DNA of 14,278 bases from DATNPH01 sp036703315 (GTDB taxonomy: Bacteria; Cyanobacteriota; Cyanobacteriia; Cyanobacteriales; Coleofasciculaceae): positions 1-14,278 of the forward strand of contig DATNPH010000107.1 of assembly GCA_036703315.1 (NCBI GenBank), given 5' to 3'. Numbering within the stretch: the first letter of the stretch is position 1; each line of letters opens with the position of its first letter. Made by a program: the position numbers and the translations under genes. Shown here piece by piece: positions 1-7,455 of this stretch. The notes under the pieces were generated by a model. The model saw only the letters and a program-made list of their open reading frames with translations, ran no database searches and was not told the origin of the DNA.

Positions 1-210
1 AATAGACCTCTTGCAAAAGTCGAAATCACCCCCCTTAATCCCCCCTTGATAAGGGGGGAAAAACTTCAAATCTTGCCCCCTCCCCTTACTAAGGGGAGGG
101 CTGGGGAGGGGTCATTCATGGATTTTTGCAAGAGGTCTAATGAATTGAAGCAAACTAATCCTATTATGTGGCAGCTCAATCATAGATGGAGTGCAGAGTC
201 TGCTAGATGA
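1..210 (+). other. Open frame running through the MITE, partial, coding status uncertain
   Basis: Frame 1 has no stop from the window edge to TGA at 208-210, 69 sense codons, and it crosses the whole MITE. After the MITE it reads NELKQTNPIMWQLNH and ends with SAESAR. Its TGA overlaps the ATG of the downstream XRE gene as ATGA, the usual arrangement of a translationally coupled pair. It could be the 3' end of a partner gene (for example a toxin) into which the MITE inserted in frame. It could also be a chance open frame helped by the C/G-rich MITE. I do not recognise the residues, and any start lies outside the window, or at ATG 118 or 166. Confidence 0.25.
3..139. repeat. MITE-like element with 19-bp terminal inverted repeats
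   Basis: Positions 3-21 (TAGACCTCTTGCAAAAGTC) and 121-139 are inverted copies with one mismatch. The interior holds two strong hairpins: 40-58 (CCCCCCTT, loop GAT, AAGGGGGG) and about 78-100 (CCTCCCCTT, loop ACT, AAGGGGAGG). The element has no transposase and is 137 bp long, the form of a non-autonomous miniature transposon. Ends beginning with TA would fit IS630/Tc1-type mobilisation, but that is inference and no clear target duplication is visible. Confidence 0.8.
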
Positions 211-518
211 CTTTACTTCCCAAATACAACGAGTATGAAGCCTTAATTAATCCGGATGAGAGCGAACCCATCGTTTTTGAAATCAATACTCTCTCTCAGC
301 TTCCCCACATCCTGATTCAAGCCCGTATTGCTGCTAAAATTAGCCAGAAGGAACTTGCTGAACGGCTGGGAATTGAAGAGGGTCTTCTTCAGCGATATGA
401 AGATAGAGAGTATGAATCGGCGACGCTGACACAATTGTTAGAAATCAGTGAGATTTTGGGAATTTCAATTCAACCAAAAACTACTATTAAGGTCGTTGCA
501 CCCTTGAAAACGGCATAA
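207..518 (+). CDS. XRE-family helix-turn-helix protein, antitoxin-like
   Basis: This 103-aa protein has a Cro/CI-type HTH at about residues 36-90: ARIAAKISQKELAERLGI followed by an LLQRYEDREYESATL segment, which is the usual helix 2-3 plus scaffold pattern. The short N-terminal part has the NEYEAL motif seen in cyanobacterial antitoxin-like XRE proteins, where a longer helical N-terminus is common, so this copy may be N-terminally short. The in-frame codon before the ATG is TAG, so the start cannot lie further upstream. No good Shine-Dalgarno is visible, but the ATG overlaps the TGA of an upstream open frame, which suggests coupled translation. Expected role: DNA-binding autoregulator, possibly neutralising a partner toxin. 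No intact toxin is in view, so function is inferred from the fold only. Confidence 0.7.
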   Translation: MTLLPKYNEYEALINPDESEPIVFEINTLSQLPHILIQARIAAKISQKELAERLGIEEGLLQRYEDREYESATLTQLLEISEILGISIQPKTTIKVVAPLKTA

Positions 519-1198
519 CAGCTTTATCCCATTTCGCTAAATGTTTGCTGTATTTACTTTTATTCATCTGCTTAACAGAAGCGTTGCGTTTAGAGTGGGT
601 ATCTGATGGCAGAAGCAATTACGTCTATCTATGTCCGTTTGTAGCAACTTATGAGTCTATACCGAAAGTAGAAGTGGCGATCGCATTCTTGTCATTCACT
701 GCCTTTTGAAGCGATCGGATGCTAGGGGTATTTGTGCGATCGTCTATTCGTGCGAGGGCTGCCCCTGTGTTAGGTAAAATCGGTACTGAAGCGGAAGATT
801 TCCCCTCTGAGGATTGGGAGTACCTGTAATTGCTGCGATTTAATTTCAAATTTTTAGCGGAAAATCAGTTTCTTACTTTGTAGATTAATTATCATACGCA
901 TAAACTGAATAACCAAACATTACATTCTGCATCTATCTTAAGAAGGACAAGACTAACGCAGCATCTCTACATGTAGAGTGGCAATTGCCCACCCTAATAC
1001 TGCATCTACTCTAAGAAGGATTTGAAGAAACACTTTTGGGCTACTCGATCGGGTAATTGATTTTTTCCATAGGCTAGTAGCGAAGGTAGGCATCTATTTT
1101 TACTTAAAGCAGGTTGGGTTTGTTTCAAACTCAAAAACTTGCTGCGGAGACGGCTATGCATTCAACAAAGTAATTTACTGAACAGGAGTTAGACTCGA
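519..1198. other. 680-bp spacer with no convincing gene
   Basis: It contains one exact HIP1 site (677-684) and two HIP1-like sites nearby. A 36-codon plus-strand open frame at 719-829 ends with an acidic, protein-like tail (EAEDFPSEDWEYL). It has no ribosome site and could be the relic of a decayed gene, but this is weak. A minus-strand open frame over about 649-849 looks like low-complexity reading of the same DNA and is not called. The direct repeats at 927-1020 are listed separately. Confidence 0.5.
927..1020. promoter_or_regulatory. Paired direct repeat flanking two palindromes
   Basis: CTGCATCTATCTTAAGAAGG (from 927) recurs from 1000 as CTGCATCTACTCTAAGAAGG, an 18 of 21 match over the full unit, offset by 73 bp. 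Between the copies are a perfect 14-bp palindrome CTCTACATGTAGAG (965-978) and GGCAATTGCC (980-989). The cluster lies 180-270 bp upstream of the EAD-like gene. It could be operator sites or remains of a small repeat element; no regulator is identified. Confidence 0.35.
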
Positions 1199-1702
1199 AT
1201 GCCTCTAAGCAAAAGATTAGTTGAAGCAGAAAAAGCCTTAAATTTGCGGTATGAAACCCTCTCTCAGGCGCAAAAGCGGCTTGCCATGACTGACGAAATT
1301 TTGGCAAAAACCGCCTTAAAGCAGAGAATTAGGGAAGAAATATTACCAGAACTTCGTCAGTGTGAAGCTGAGTATTGGGAACTTCTAGCGCAAGAATCAC
1401 GCTCCTGTACAGTGGCAGAAGACGATGCAAGCCATGCGATTGTTGAAGTTGTGCGGGAAGTGCAACTGATTGAAAGTAAGTCTAATGCTGACTACCCTGA
1501 TGAAGTGATACGGTTGTTGGAGGAAATTCGCAGCAAGCTGAACGAGCCAGGGAATCCTGCGGCAGCTAAGGCAAAATTAGCCCTGAGTTTAATACCTGGG
1601 ATTTTATCCTATGAAGTAGAACTGGATACAGAAACCGCTCTCAGAAAGGCTTTTCAACCAGTTCGACAATTATTTAAGGAAGCAATAGCTGAAAAAAAAT
1701 AA
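1199..1702 (+). CDS. Helical effector-associated-like protein upstream of STAND NTPase
   Basis: This 167-aa, charged, almost wholly helical protein is likely coiled coil over residues 5-65 (KRLVEAEKALNLRYETL onward). A C-terminal block, PDEVIRLLEEIRSKL then LSLIPGILSYEVELDTE, resembles the small helical adaptor region that cyanobacterial STAND NTPases and CHAT/caspase-like proteins carry ahead of the NTPase. That resemblance is recalled, not searched. It has no signal peptide and no membrane segment. The ATG is preceded by AGGAG at 1184-1188 with 10-nt spacing, and an in-frame TAG lies three codons upstream. It ends in GAA AAA AAA TAA, 11 nt before the GTG of the STAND gene, so the two are surely co-transcribed. 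Expected role: link between a sensor NTPase and an effector. It may be made both alone and as the N-terminal domain of a fusion through slippage on the A8 tract. Confidence 0.75.
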   Translation: MPLSKRLVEAEKALNLRYETLSQAQKRLAMTDEILAKTALKQRIREEILPELRQCEAEYWELLAQESRSCTVAEDDASHAIVEVVREVQLIESKSNADYPDEVIRLLEEIRSKLNEPGNPAAAKAKLALSLIPGILSYEVELDTETALRKAFQPVRQLFKEAIAEKK

Positions 1703-1740
1703 TAAGCCCCGATGTGTCTTGTCCGTATCGGGGCTTATTA
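1692..1740 (+). promoter_or_regulatory. A8 tract plus perfect 14-bp hairpin at the EAD/STAND junction; candidate -1 frameshift or slippage site
   Basis: Eight A residues (1692-1699) directly precede the TAA of the upstream gene (1700-1702). In the zero frame the heptamer reads A AAA AAA, a classical -1 slippery sequence. The arms TAATAAGCCCCGAT (1700-1713) and ATCGGGGCTTATTA (1727-1740) pair perfectly around a 13-nt loop, and the downstream GTG is the first codon of the loop. If the six A-U pairs at the base open, a GC-rich 8-bp stem remains 6 nt after the heptamer. A -1 shift, or one extra A in the transcript, reads ...EKKIISPDVSCPYRGLL..., fusing both proteins. The -1 frame has TGA at 1690-1692, so the shift can occur only inside the A tract. 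Confidence 0.55.
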
Positions 1741-4700
1741 GCATTTCAGGAGCAGGATAGAGACTACTTCTTTGGGCGAGAAAGGTTTGTTGATACTTTA
1801 TTTCGAGTCGTTCACCAACAGCCGTTAGTAGCTTTGATTGGTGCTTCTGGCAGTGGGAAGTCTTCGGTGGTATTTGCGGGACTCATTCCCCAGTTGCGGG
1901 AAGCGGGAATTTGGCTGATTGAGTCTTTTCGTCCCCAAAGTCAGGCGTTTTATGGATTGGCTTCTGCCTTGGTGCGTCTGCTGAAACCAGAACTTGATGC
2001 TATTCAACAGCCTGGACGAGCGGCAGAATTGTTACAAGCCATCAGAGAGGGGAACTTAACCCTGCCCCAGGTTGTGGCAAGCATTCTGGAAAGCCATCCC
2101 AATAAAAGACTGTTGTTAGTCATTGACCAATTTGAGGAAGTTTACACCCTCTGTCAGGATACCCAAGAGCAACAGCAATTTGTCGATGCTTTGCTAGCAG
2201 CAGTTCAGTCAGCCCCAAACCGCCTGACTGTAGCGTTTACACTGCGGGCTGACTTTTTTAGTTATGTGCTCAATTATGCTCCCTTTGGCGAAGCATTACA
2301 ACAGCACAAGCCGCAGTTACTCAGTGGTATGAACCGAGAGGAAATGCAAGCGGCAATTGAGCTTCCGGCAGAAAAAATGGGGGTGAAACTGGAAGAGGGA
2401 CTGACAGAGCGAATTCTCGATGATGTGAAGCAGGAACCTGGAAACCTGCCGTTGCTGGAGTTTGCTCTCACCCAACTGTGGGAAAAGCAGAGTCGGGGAC
2501 AATTGACGCATCAGGCTTATGAAGAAATCGGGGGAGTGGCAAAGGCGCTGGCTAAACATGCGGAAGCGGTTTACGAACAATTGAGCGAGGCAGATAAAAA
2601 ACGGGCGGAACGAGTATTAATTCAGTTAGTACGTCCAGGGGAAGGGACGGAAGACACTCGCTGTATTGCCTCTCGTGATGCGGTAAGCGGCGATAATTGG
2701 GATTTGGTGACGCAGCTTGCTTCTAGCCGTTTGGTCGTTACGGGGTGCGAGGAGGACAAGGGTGCAGAAACCGTCGAGGTGGTGCATGAAGCCCTGATTA
2801 GGGAATGGACGCGACTGCGCGGGTGGATGGAAGATAACCGCGAATTTCGCACCTGGCAAGAACGGCTGAAAGGACGGATGCAGGAATGGGAGGCGATTGG
2901 CAGAGATGAGGGTACGTTGTTGCGAGGTTTGCCCTTAGCTGAGGCGGAAGATTGGCTGAACAAGCGTAACGATGAACTCAGCCCAGCAGAACGAAACTTC
3001 ATTCAGTTGAGCAAGAAAAATCACACACAGCGACGGCGACGTGCTGTATTTGCGGTTACAGGTAGTTTGGTTGTAGCTTTGAGTTTGGCAGGGTTAGCTG
3101 GTGTGGGCTGGTGGAATGCCGCAATCAGTGAAATTAATTCATTGGCAAAGACTTCAGATGCGCTTTTGAACTTAGAGGGGCGGGAAGCCTTAAAAACAAG
3201 TTTAAAAGCTGTTGTGCAAATGGGACGTACACCCTTAGTAGATGGCGATACCCGCACGCAGGTGGAACTGGCATTATTGAATACTGTTCACAACGTCGCA
3301 GCCCCAAACGCCTTGGGAGGGCATACAAACTCGGTTTATGGCGTCAGCTTCAGCCCAGATGGCAAGAGGCTGGCAAGCGCAAGTTTTGACAACACGGTGA
3401 AACTGTGGAATACCACCACGGGCGAAGAAATCAAAACCCTCAAGGGGCATACAGACACGGTTTATGGCGTCAGCTTTAGCCCGGATGGCAAGATGCTGGC
3501 AACCGCAAGTGGTGACAAAACGGTGAAACTGTGGGATACCTCCACTGGCAAAGAAATCAAAACCCTCAAAGGGCATACAAACGGGGTTTTTGGCGTCAGC
3601 TTCAGCCCGGATGGCAAGATGCTGGCTTCAGCAAGTGGTGACAGGACGGTGAAATTGTGGGATACCTCCATCGGTAAAGAACTCAAAACTCTAAGGGGTC
3701 ATACAGATTGGGTTTGGGGCGTCAACTTCAGCCCAGATGGCAAGAGGCTGGCTTCAGCAAGTGGTGACAGGACGGTGAAATTGTGGGATACCTCCACTGG
3801 CAAAGAAATCAAAACCCTCAACGGGCATACAAACTGGGTTCAAGGCGTCAGCTTCAGCCCAGATGGCAAGATGCTGGCAAGCGCAAGTGCTGACAAGACG
3901 GTGAAACTGTGGAATACCACCACGGGCAAAGAAATCAAAACCCTCAACGGGCATACAGACGTGGTTTATGGCGTCAGTTTCAGCCCGGATGGCAAGATGC
4001 TGGCAAGCGCAAGTGGTGACACCACGGTGAAACTGTGGAATGCCACCACGGGCAAACAAATCAAAACCCTCAACGGGCATACAAACTGGGTTCAAGGCGT
4101 CAGCTTCAACCCGGATGGCAAGAGGCTGGCAAGCGCAAGTTTTGACAACACGGTGAAACTGTGGGATACCTCCACTGGCAAACCAATCAAAACCCTCAGT
4201 GGGCATACAAACCCGGTTTTGGGCGTCAGCTTCAGCCCGGATGGCAAGAGGCTGGCTTCTGCAAGTCGTGACAACACGGTGAAACTGTGGGACACCACTA
4301 CCGATAAAAAAATCAAAACCCTCAGGGGGCATACAGGCTCGATTCAGGGCGTCAGCTTCAGCCCAGATGGCAAAATACTGGCTTCTGTAAGTGATGACAG
4401 GACGGTGAAACTGTGGGATACCTCCACTGGCAAACCAATCAAAACCCTCAGTGGGCATACAAACCCGGTTGTGGGCGTCAGCTTCAGCCCGGATGGCAAA
4501 ATGCTGGCTTCTGCAAGTCGTGACAACACGGTGAAACTGTGGGATACCTCCACTGGCAAACCAATCAAAACCCTCAGTGGGCATACAAACCCGGTTTTGG
4601 GCGTCAGCTTCAGCCCGGATGGCACGATGCTAGCCTCTGCAAGTGTTGACAATACAGTGAAACTGTGGGGTACCTCCACTGGCAAACCAATCAAAACCCT

Positions 4701-5166
4701 CAGTGGGCATACAAACTCGGTTAATGGCGTCAGCTTCAGCCCTGACGGCAAAATGCTGGCTTCTGCAAGTGGTGACAACACGGTGAAACTGTGGGATACC
4801 TCCACTGGCAGACCAATCAAAACCCTCAGTGGGCATACAAACTCGGTTTTTGGCGTCAGCTTCAGCCCGGATGGCAAGATGCTGGCTTCTGCAAGTAATG
4901 ACTACACGGTGAAACTGTGGGATACCTCCACTGGCAAAGAAATCAAAACCCTCAGGGGACATACAAACTCGGTTTGGGGCGTCAGCTTCAGCCCGGATAG
5001 CAAGATGCTGGCAACCGCAAGTGCTGACAACACGGTGAGACTGTGGAGACTATATTTTGATTATTTACTCAAGGAAGGGTGTGATTTCATGGATGAGTAT
5101 TTCAAGACCAATCCCCCAGACAATGAGAGTGACAGGCATCTGTGCGACGGTGTAGGGAGTCAGTAG
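1714..5166 (+). CDS. nSTAND1 NTPase with membrane segment and 14 WD40 repeats
   Basis: This 1150-aa protein is a signal-transduction NTPase of the STAND class. Seen: CPYRGLLAF start motif (residues 3-11) and FFGRE (19-23), Walker A GASGSGKS (43-50), Walker B LLLVIDQFEE (133-142), sensor-like TLRADF (176-181), GNLPLLEFAL (243-252), a winged-helix-like VVHEALIREW region, one membrane helix (about 444-467, preceded by RRRR), a linker, then 14 WD40 repeats of exactly 42 residues (536 to about 1110) and the tail NPPDNESDRHLCDG. Fourteen blades suit two seven-bladed propellers. The start is GTG at 1714, the only common start between the in-frame TGA (1690) and the conserved motif. It has no Shine-Dalgarno and sits in a hairpin loop. 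The conserved motif lies only two residues from the start, whereas relatives usually carry an effector or adaptor domain ahead of it; here that domain is the preceding gene. Expected role: ligand-triggered oligomerisation switch, with the propellers as sensor. Ligand and effector are unknown. Confidence 0.88.
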   Translation: MSCPYRGLLAFQEQDRDYFFGRERFVDTLFRVVHQQPLVALIGASGSGKSSVVFAGLIPQLREAGIWLIESFRPQSQAFYGLASALVRLLKPELDAIQQPGRAAELLQAIREGNLTLPQVVASILESHPNKRLLLVIDQFEEVYTLCQDTQEQQQFVDALLAAVQSAPNRLTVAFTLRADFFSYVLNYAPFGEALQQHKPQLLSGMNREEMQAAIELPAEKMGVKLEEGLTERILDDVKQEPGNLPLLEFALTQLWEKQSRGQLTHQAYEEIGGVAKALAKHAEAVYEQLSEADKKRAERVLIQLVRPGEGTEDTRCIASRDAVSGDNWDLVTQLASSRLVVTGCEEDKGAETVEVVHEALIREWTRLRGWMEDNREFRTWQERLKGRMQEWEAIGRDEGTLLRGLPLAEAEDWLNKRNDELSPAERNFIQLSKKNHTQRRRRAVFAVTGSLVVALSLAGLAGVGWWNAAISEINSLAKTSDALLNLEGREALKTSLKAVVQMGRTPLVDGDTRTQVELALLNTVHNVAAPNALGGHTNSVYGVSFSPDGKRLASASFDNTVKLWNTTTGEEIKTLKGHTDTVYGVSFSPDGKMLATASGDKTVKLWDTSTGKEIKTLKGHTNGVFGVSFSPDGKMLASASGDRTVKLWDTSIGKELKTLRGHTDWVWGVNFSPDGKRLASASGDRTVKLWDTSTGKEIKTLNGHTNWVQGVSFSPDGKMLASASADKTVKLWNTTTGKEIKTLNGHTDVVYGVSFSPDGKMLASASGDTTVKLWNATTGKQIKTLNGHTNWVQGVSFNPDGKRLASASFDNTVKLWDTSTGKPIKTLSGHTNPVLGVSFSPDGKRLASASRDNTVKLWDTTTDKKIKTLRGHTGSIQGVSFSPDGKILASVSDDRTVKLWDTSTGKPIKTLSGHTNPVVGVSFSPDGKMLASASRDNTVKLWDTSTGKPIKTLSGHTNPVLGVSFSPDGTMLASASVDNTVKLWGTSTGKPIKTLSGHTNSVNGVSFSPDGKMLASASGDNTVKLWDTSTGRPIKTLSGHTNSVFGVSFSPDGKMLASASNDYTVKLWDTSTGKEIKTLRGHTNSVWGVSFSPDSKMLATASADNTVRLWRLYFDYLLKEGCDFMDEYFKTNPPDNESDRHLCDGVGSQ
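3319..5049 (+). repeat. 14 tandem 126-bp units coding WD40 blades
   Basis: GGH(T) codons recur every 126 bp from 3319 (units at 3319, 3445 ... 4957). The framework GVSFSPDGK.LASAS.D.TVKLW is nearly invariant, and DNA identity is high. The junction block AAACCAATCAAAACCCTCAG recurs almost unchanged ahead of units 8, 10, 11 and 12, pointing to recent duplication or gene conversion. Variation is concentrated at a few residues after GHT, before GVSF, and around the SAS.D turn. The lack of stops makes long spurious antisense frames here. Confidence 0.95.
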
Positions 5167-5285
5167 GTGTTCTAGGTACAAGATTTTGCAAGTTCGTCAC
5201 CAGAAACTAGATATTGACAAACCCAATAAAATATGCATCCCTAATTTAAGCATCTTTGTTAATTGGACTGGCGAAGTTGGCGTTT

Positions 5286-6143
5286 CTATTGCATTGGTGG
5301 TGACCCCAACTCAGATATCGTGTAGCCATGGGGATAGCTCCGCACGGGTGAGTCTGTAAAAAAGTCGGGTTGATTCCGGGGAGGCAATAACCGCAATCCT
5401 CTAGCCCGAAGTTTGAGGCAGGCAGCAACGCCCCAACGCATTGGCATTGGCGAAGGCGAAAACCCAAAAGCTTCAAGCATAGTGTCATCTAGTAGTGAAT
5501 TGATACCAGGCTTTAGGATTGGTCGAAGCATACCAGGAAACCAACTGAGGAAAAGGTCACGAGTGGCTTCACCAGTGCGGCGATTGGCGTCTGAATAGCG
5601 GAAGTGTTGTCGCTCGTAGTCGAGATTGTAGCGTTCAAATTCCTCATAGGTTTCTGGGATGTCTTGGATGTGCATTCGCTTGCCGACTTCACGCCAGAAG
5701 TAAAAAGAGGCTAAACGTTCTTGCTCACACATGGGACGCCAACCAAAACGAGCATTCCAACGAATTGGTTCATAAATAAAGGTTGAAAGCACGTAGAGGA
5801 AATCTTCGTTAGAAATCTTGAATCGCCCGTGAATGGCATTCATGCGCTCAATGGCTTGGATGCCACGATCGCTTTTATACCCCCATTTCATGATTTCCGA
5901 GGTGATGAGTCCGGTGTCATCGTAACGTTTTTGGGGACGATGCCGAAATTCACCTGTTTTATCCAGTAAGGCGGAAATACTGGGAACACAGAAGGTTCGC
6001 ATCAGGGCAACTTCTAGCGATCTCGTCGTATCCTAAGGAAACTCATAGCCTGTGCTCAGATGACATATCTCACAATGGTCTTGCACTGGATCAAGCGTCT
6101 GTATTCTACGAAGATTCTGATTGCGCTTTGTACTAAATTTCAA
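5286..6143 (-). pseudogene. MpaB/DUF2236-type oxygenase interrupted by one in-frame TAG
   Basis: The C-terminal 238 residues (from ATG 6002) match the MpaB-like, DUF2236 family of heme-associated oxygenases: VPSISALL, KTGEFRHRPQKRYDDT, RMNAIHGRF (family His), EPIRWNARFGWRPM, DIPETYEEFE, and a SYPHGY tail. The same frame continues upstream without shift and still reads family sequence (NLRRIQTLDP, GYEFP, then RSLEVALMRTF), but TAG at 6035-6033 stands where relatives have Trp (YEFPWD). So one TGG-to-TAG change splits an otherwise intact 285-codon frame at codon 37. The likely original start is TTG 6143, with AGGGG about 9 nt upstream. ATG 6002 has no Shine-Dalgarno and would lose about 47 residues. 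It could be a recent pseudogene, a readthrough product or a sequencing error. It is convergent with the STAND gene. Confidence 0.8.
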
Positions 6144-6402
6144 AGTTAAACCCCTTTTCTTTCAGTTGCTGATACTTCTGTTCATTAGACTAGTAGAATC
6201 TGGCGGCTCGACTTGCACAAAAATCCCTCTCATTTAGATCAGGTGATTGAAAAGATGTGAACTAAAGATTTGAGGGAAATTTTCTGCGATCGCTCTTTTA
6301 TAACCTGATAGAGATAAATCTTACAGACAACAGAATCGGAATTCAGTTCTACTAGTAGCTAACTGAGGGGAATTGAAAAAATTATCACAAAGAAGTAGGA
6401 CG

Positions 6403-7455
6403 ATGACTATACAAACCATCAAACTATTACCCACTCCCCCCCACTTCGATACCGCTAAGGTGGGAGAAGTCTGGCGAGTACCCTATCAACAGAGAGCCGT
6501 TGAAGCGAAAGATTGGGCGAAAAAGTATAATATCCAGCCTGCTGCTGAGGACAAAACCCGCATCTGTCTGTTATTAATTGATGTTCAAAATACCTTTTGC
6601 ATCCCCGAGTTTGAATTATTCGTTAGTGGCAAGTCCGGGATGGGGGCTGTGGAGGATAATGTGCGGTTATGTGAGTTTATTTACCGCAATCTGGGAGTGA
6701 TTAGTGCGATCGCGCCCACGATGGATACTCACACAGCAATGCAAATTTTCCATCCCATATTTTGGATTAACGAAGCTGGGGAACACCCCACTCCCGCTGC
6801 TACTCTCATTACCCCAGAAGATATCCAGCAAGGCAGATGGAAAGTGAACCCAGTAGTTGCTAACAGCCTTGTCAATGGCAACTACACAAGGCTGGAAAAA
6901 CACGCTCTGCATTACGTCAAGCAGCTAAGTGACGCTGGCAAGTACCCATTGACCATATGGCCCTATCATTCCATGTTGGGAGGAATTGGTCATGCCCTGG
7001 TTTCAGCTGTGGAGGAGGCGCTATTTTTCCATTGCATCGCCCGGAGTAGCCAAACTCGATATGAAATTAAAGGGAACAATCCTTTAACAGAAAACTATTC
7101 CATCCTGCGTCCTGAAGTCTTGGCGGGGGATGATGGACTCGCAATTGCCCAGAAGAATACAAGTCTGATGCAGTATCTATTTGAGTTTGATGCTGTCATT
7201 ATTGCAGGACAAGCCAAGAGTCACTGTGTTGCCTGGACAATTGCGGATTTGTTGACCGAGATTCAGGAGAAAGATGCCACTCTTGCTAAAAAGGTTTATC
7301 TACTAGAAGATTGCACCTCACCTGTAGTGGTTCCAGGGATAGTGGACTATACAGAGCAAGCAGACGAAGCCTTTGTGCGATTTGCCGATGCGGGGATGCA
7401 CCTGGTTAAATCGACCCAACCATTGGATAGTTGGGATGAGTTTCCCACCGTTTGA
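6403..7455 (+). CDS. Isochorismatase-fold cysteine hydrolase, nicotinamidase-like
   Basis: The 350-aa product carries the cysteine hydrolase signature: ICLLLIDVQNTFC with catalytic Asp60, a metal-site pattern MDTHTAMQIFHP (Asp108, His110, His117), EIKGNNP with the probable catalytic Lys224, and AGQAKSHCVAWT with nucleophile Cys275. In nicotinamidases this set deamidates nicotinamide to nicotinate in NAD salvage. The protein is longer than PncA (about 190-215 aa), with an extra N-terminal segment and an insert around residues 120-220, so the substrate is not certain. It is soluble, with no signal peptide. ATG 6403 is chosen; an in-frame TTG at 6373 would add 10 residues (KKLSQRSRT after the start), but its AGGGG lies only 2 nt away. 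The gene is monocistronic, with a HIP1 site upstream. The stop runs directly into a GAAGGC-rich repeat. Confidence 0.85.
   Translation: MTIQTIKLLPTPPHFDTAKVGEVWRVPYQQRAVEAKDWAKKYNIQPAAEDKTRICLLLIDVQNTFCIPEFELFVSGKSGMGAVEDNVRLCEFIYRNLGVISAIAPTMDTHTAMQIFHPIFWINEAGEHPTPAATLITPEDIQQGRWKVNPVVANSLVNGNYTRLEKHALHYVKQLSDAGKYPLTIWPYHSMLGGIGHALVSAVEEALFFHCIARSSQTRYEIKGNNPLTENYSILRPEVLAGDDGLAIAQKNTSLMQYLFEFDAVIIAGQAKSHCVAWTIADLLTEIQEKDATLAKKVYLLEDCTSPVVVPGIVDYTEQADEAFVRFADAGMHLVKSTQPLDSWDEFPTV

Noticed and set aside
649..849. Minus-strand 66-codon open frame
   Set aside because: No ribosome site, no recognisable motif, and composition dominated by HIP1-like sites read antisense.
3274..4962. Long minus-strand open frames (100, 276, 177 and 110 codons) opposite the WD40 repeats
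   Set aside because: They repeat with the 126-bp period and arise only because the repeated sense code has no antisense stops; no start signals and no independent protein character.
3319..5049. Regular 126-bp periodicity as a CRISPR or satellite array
   Set aside because: The period is in frame, has no spacers, and translates into WD40 blades throughout.
5413..5598. Plus-strand 61-codon open frame
   Set aside because: Antisense shadow of the conserved C-terminal code of the oxygenase pseudogene.
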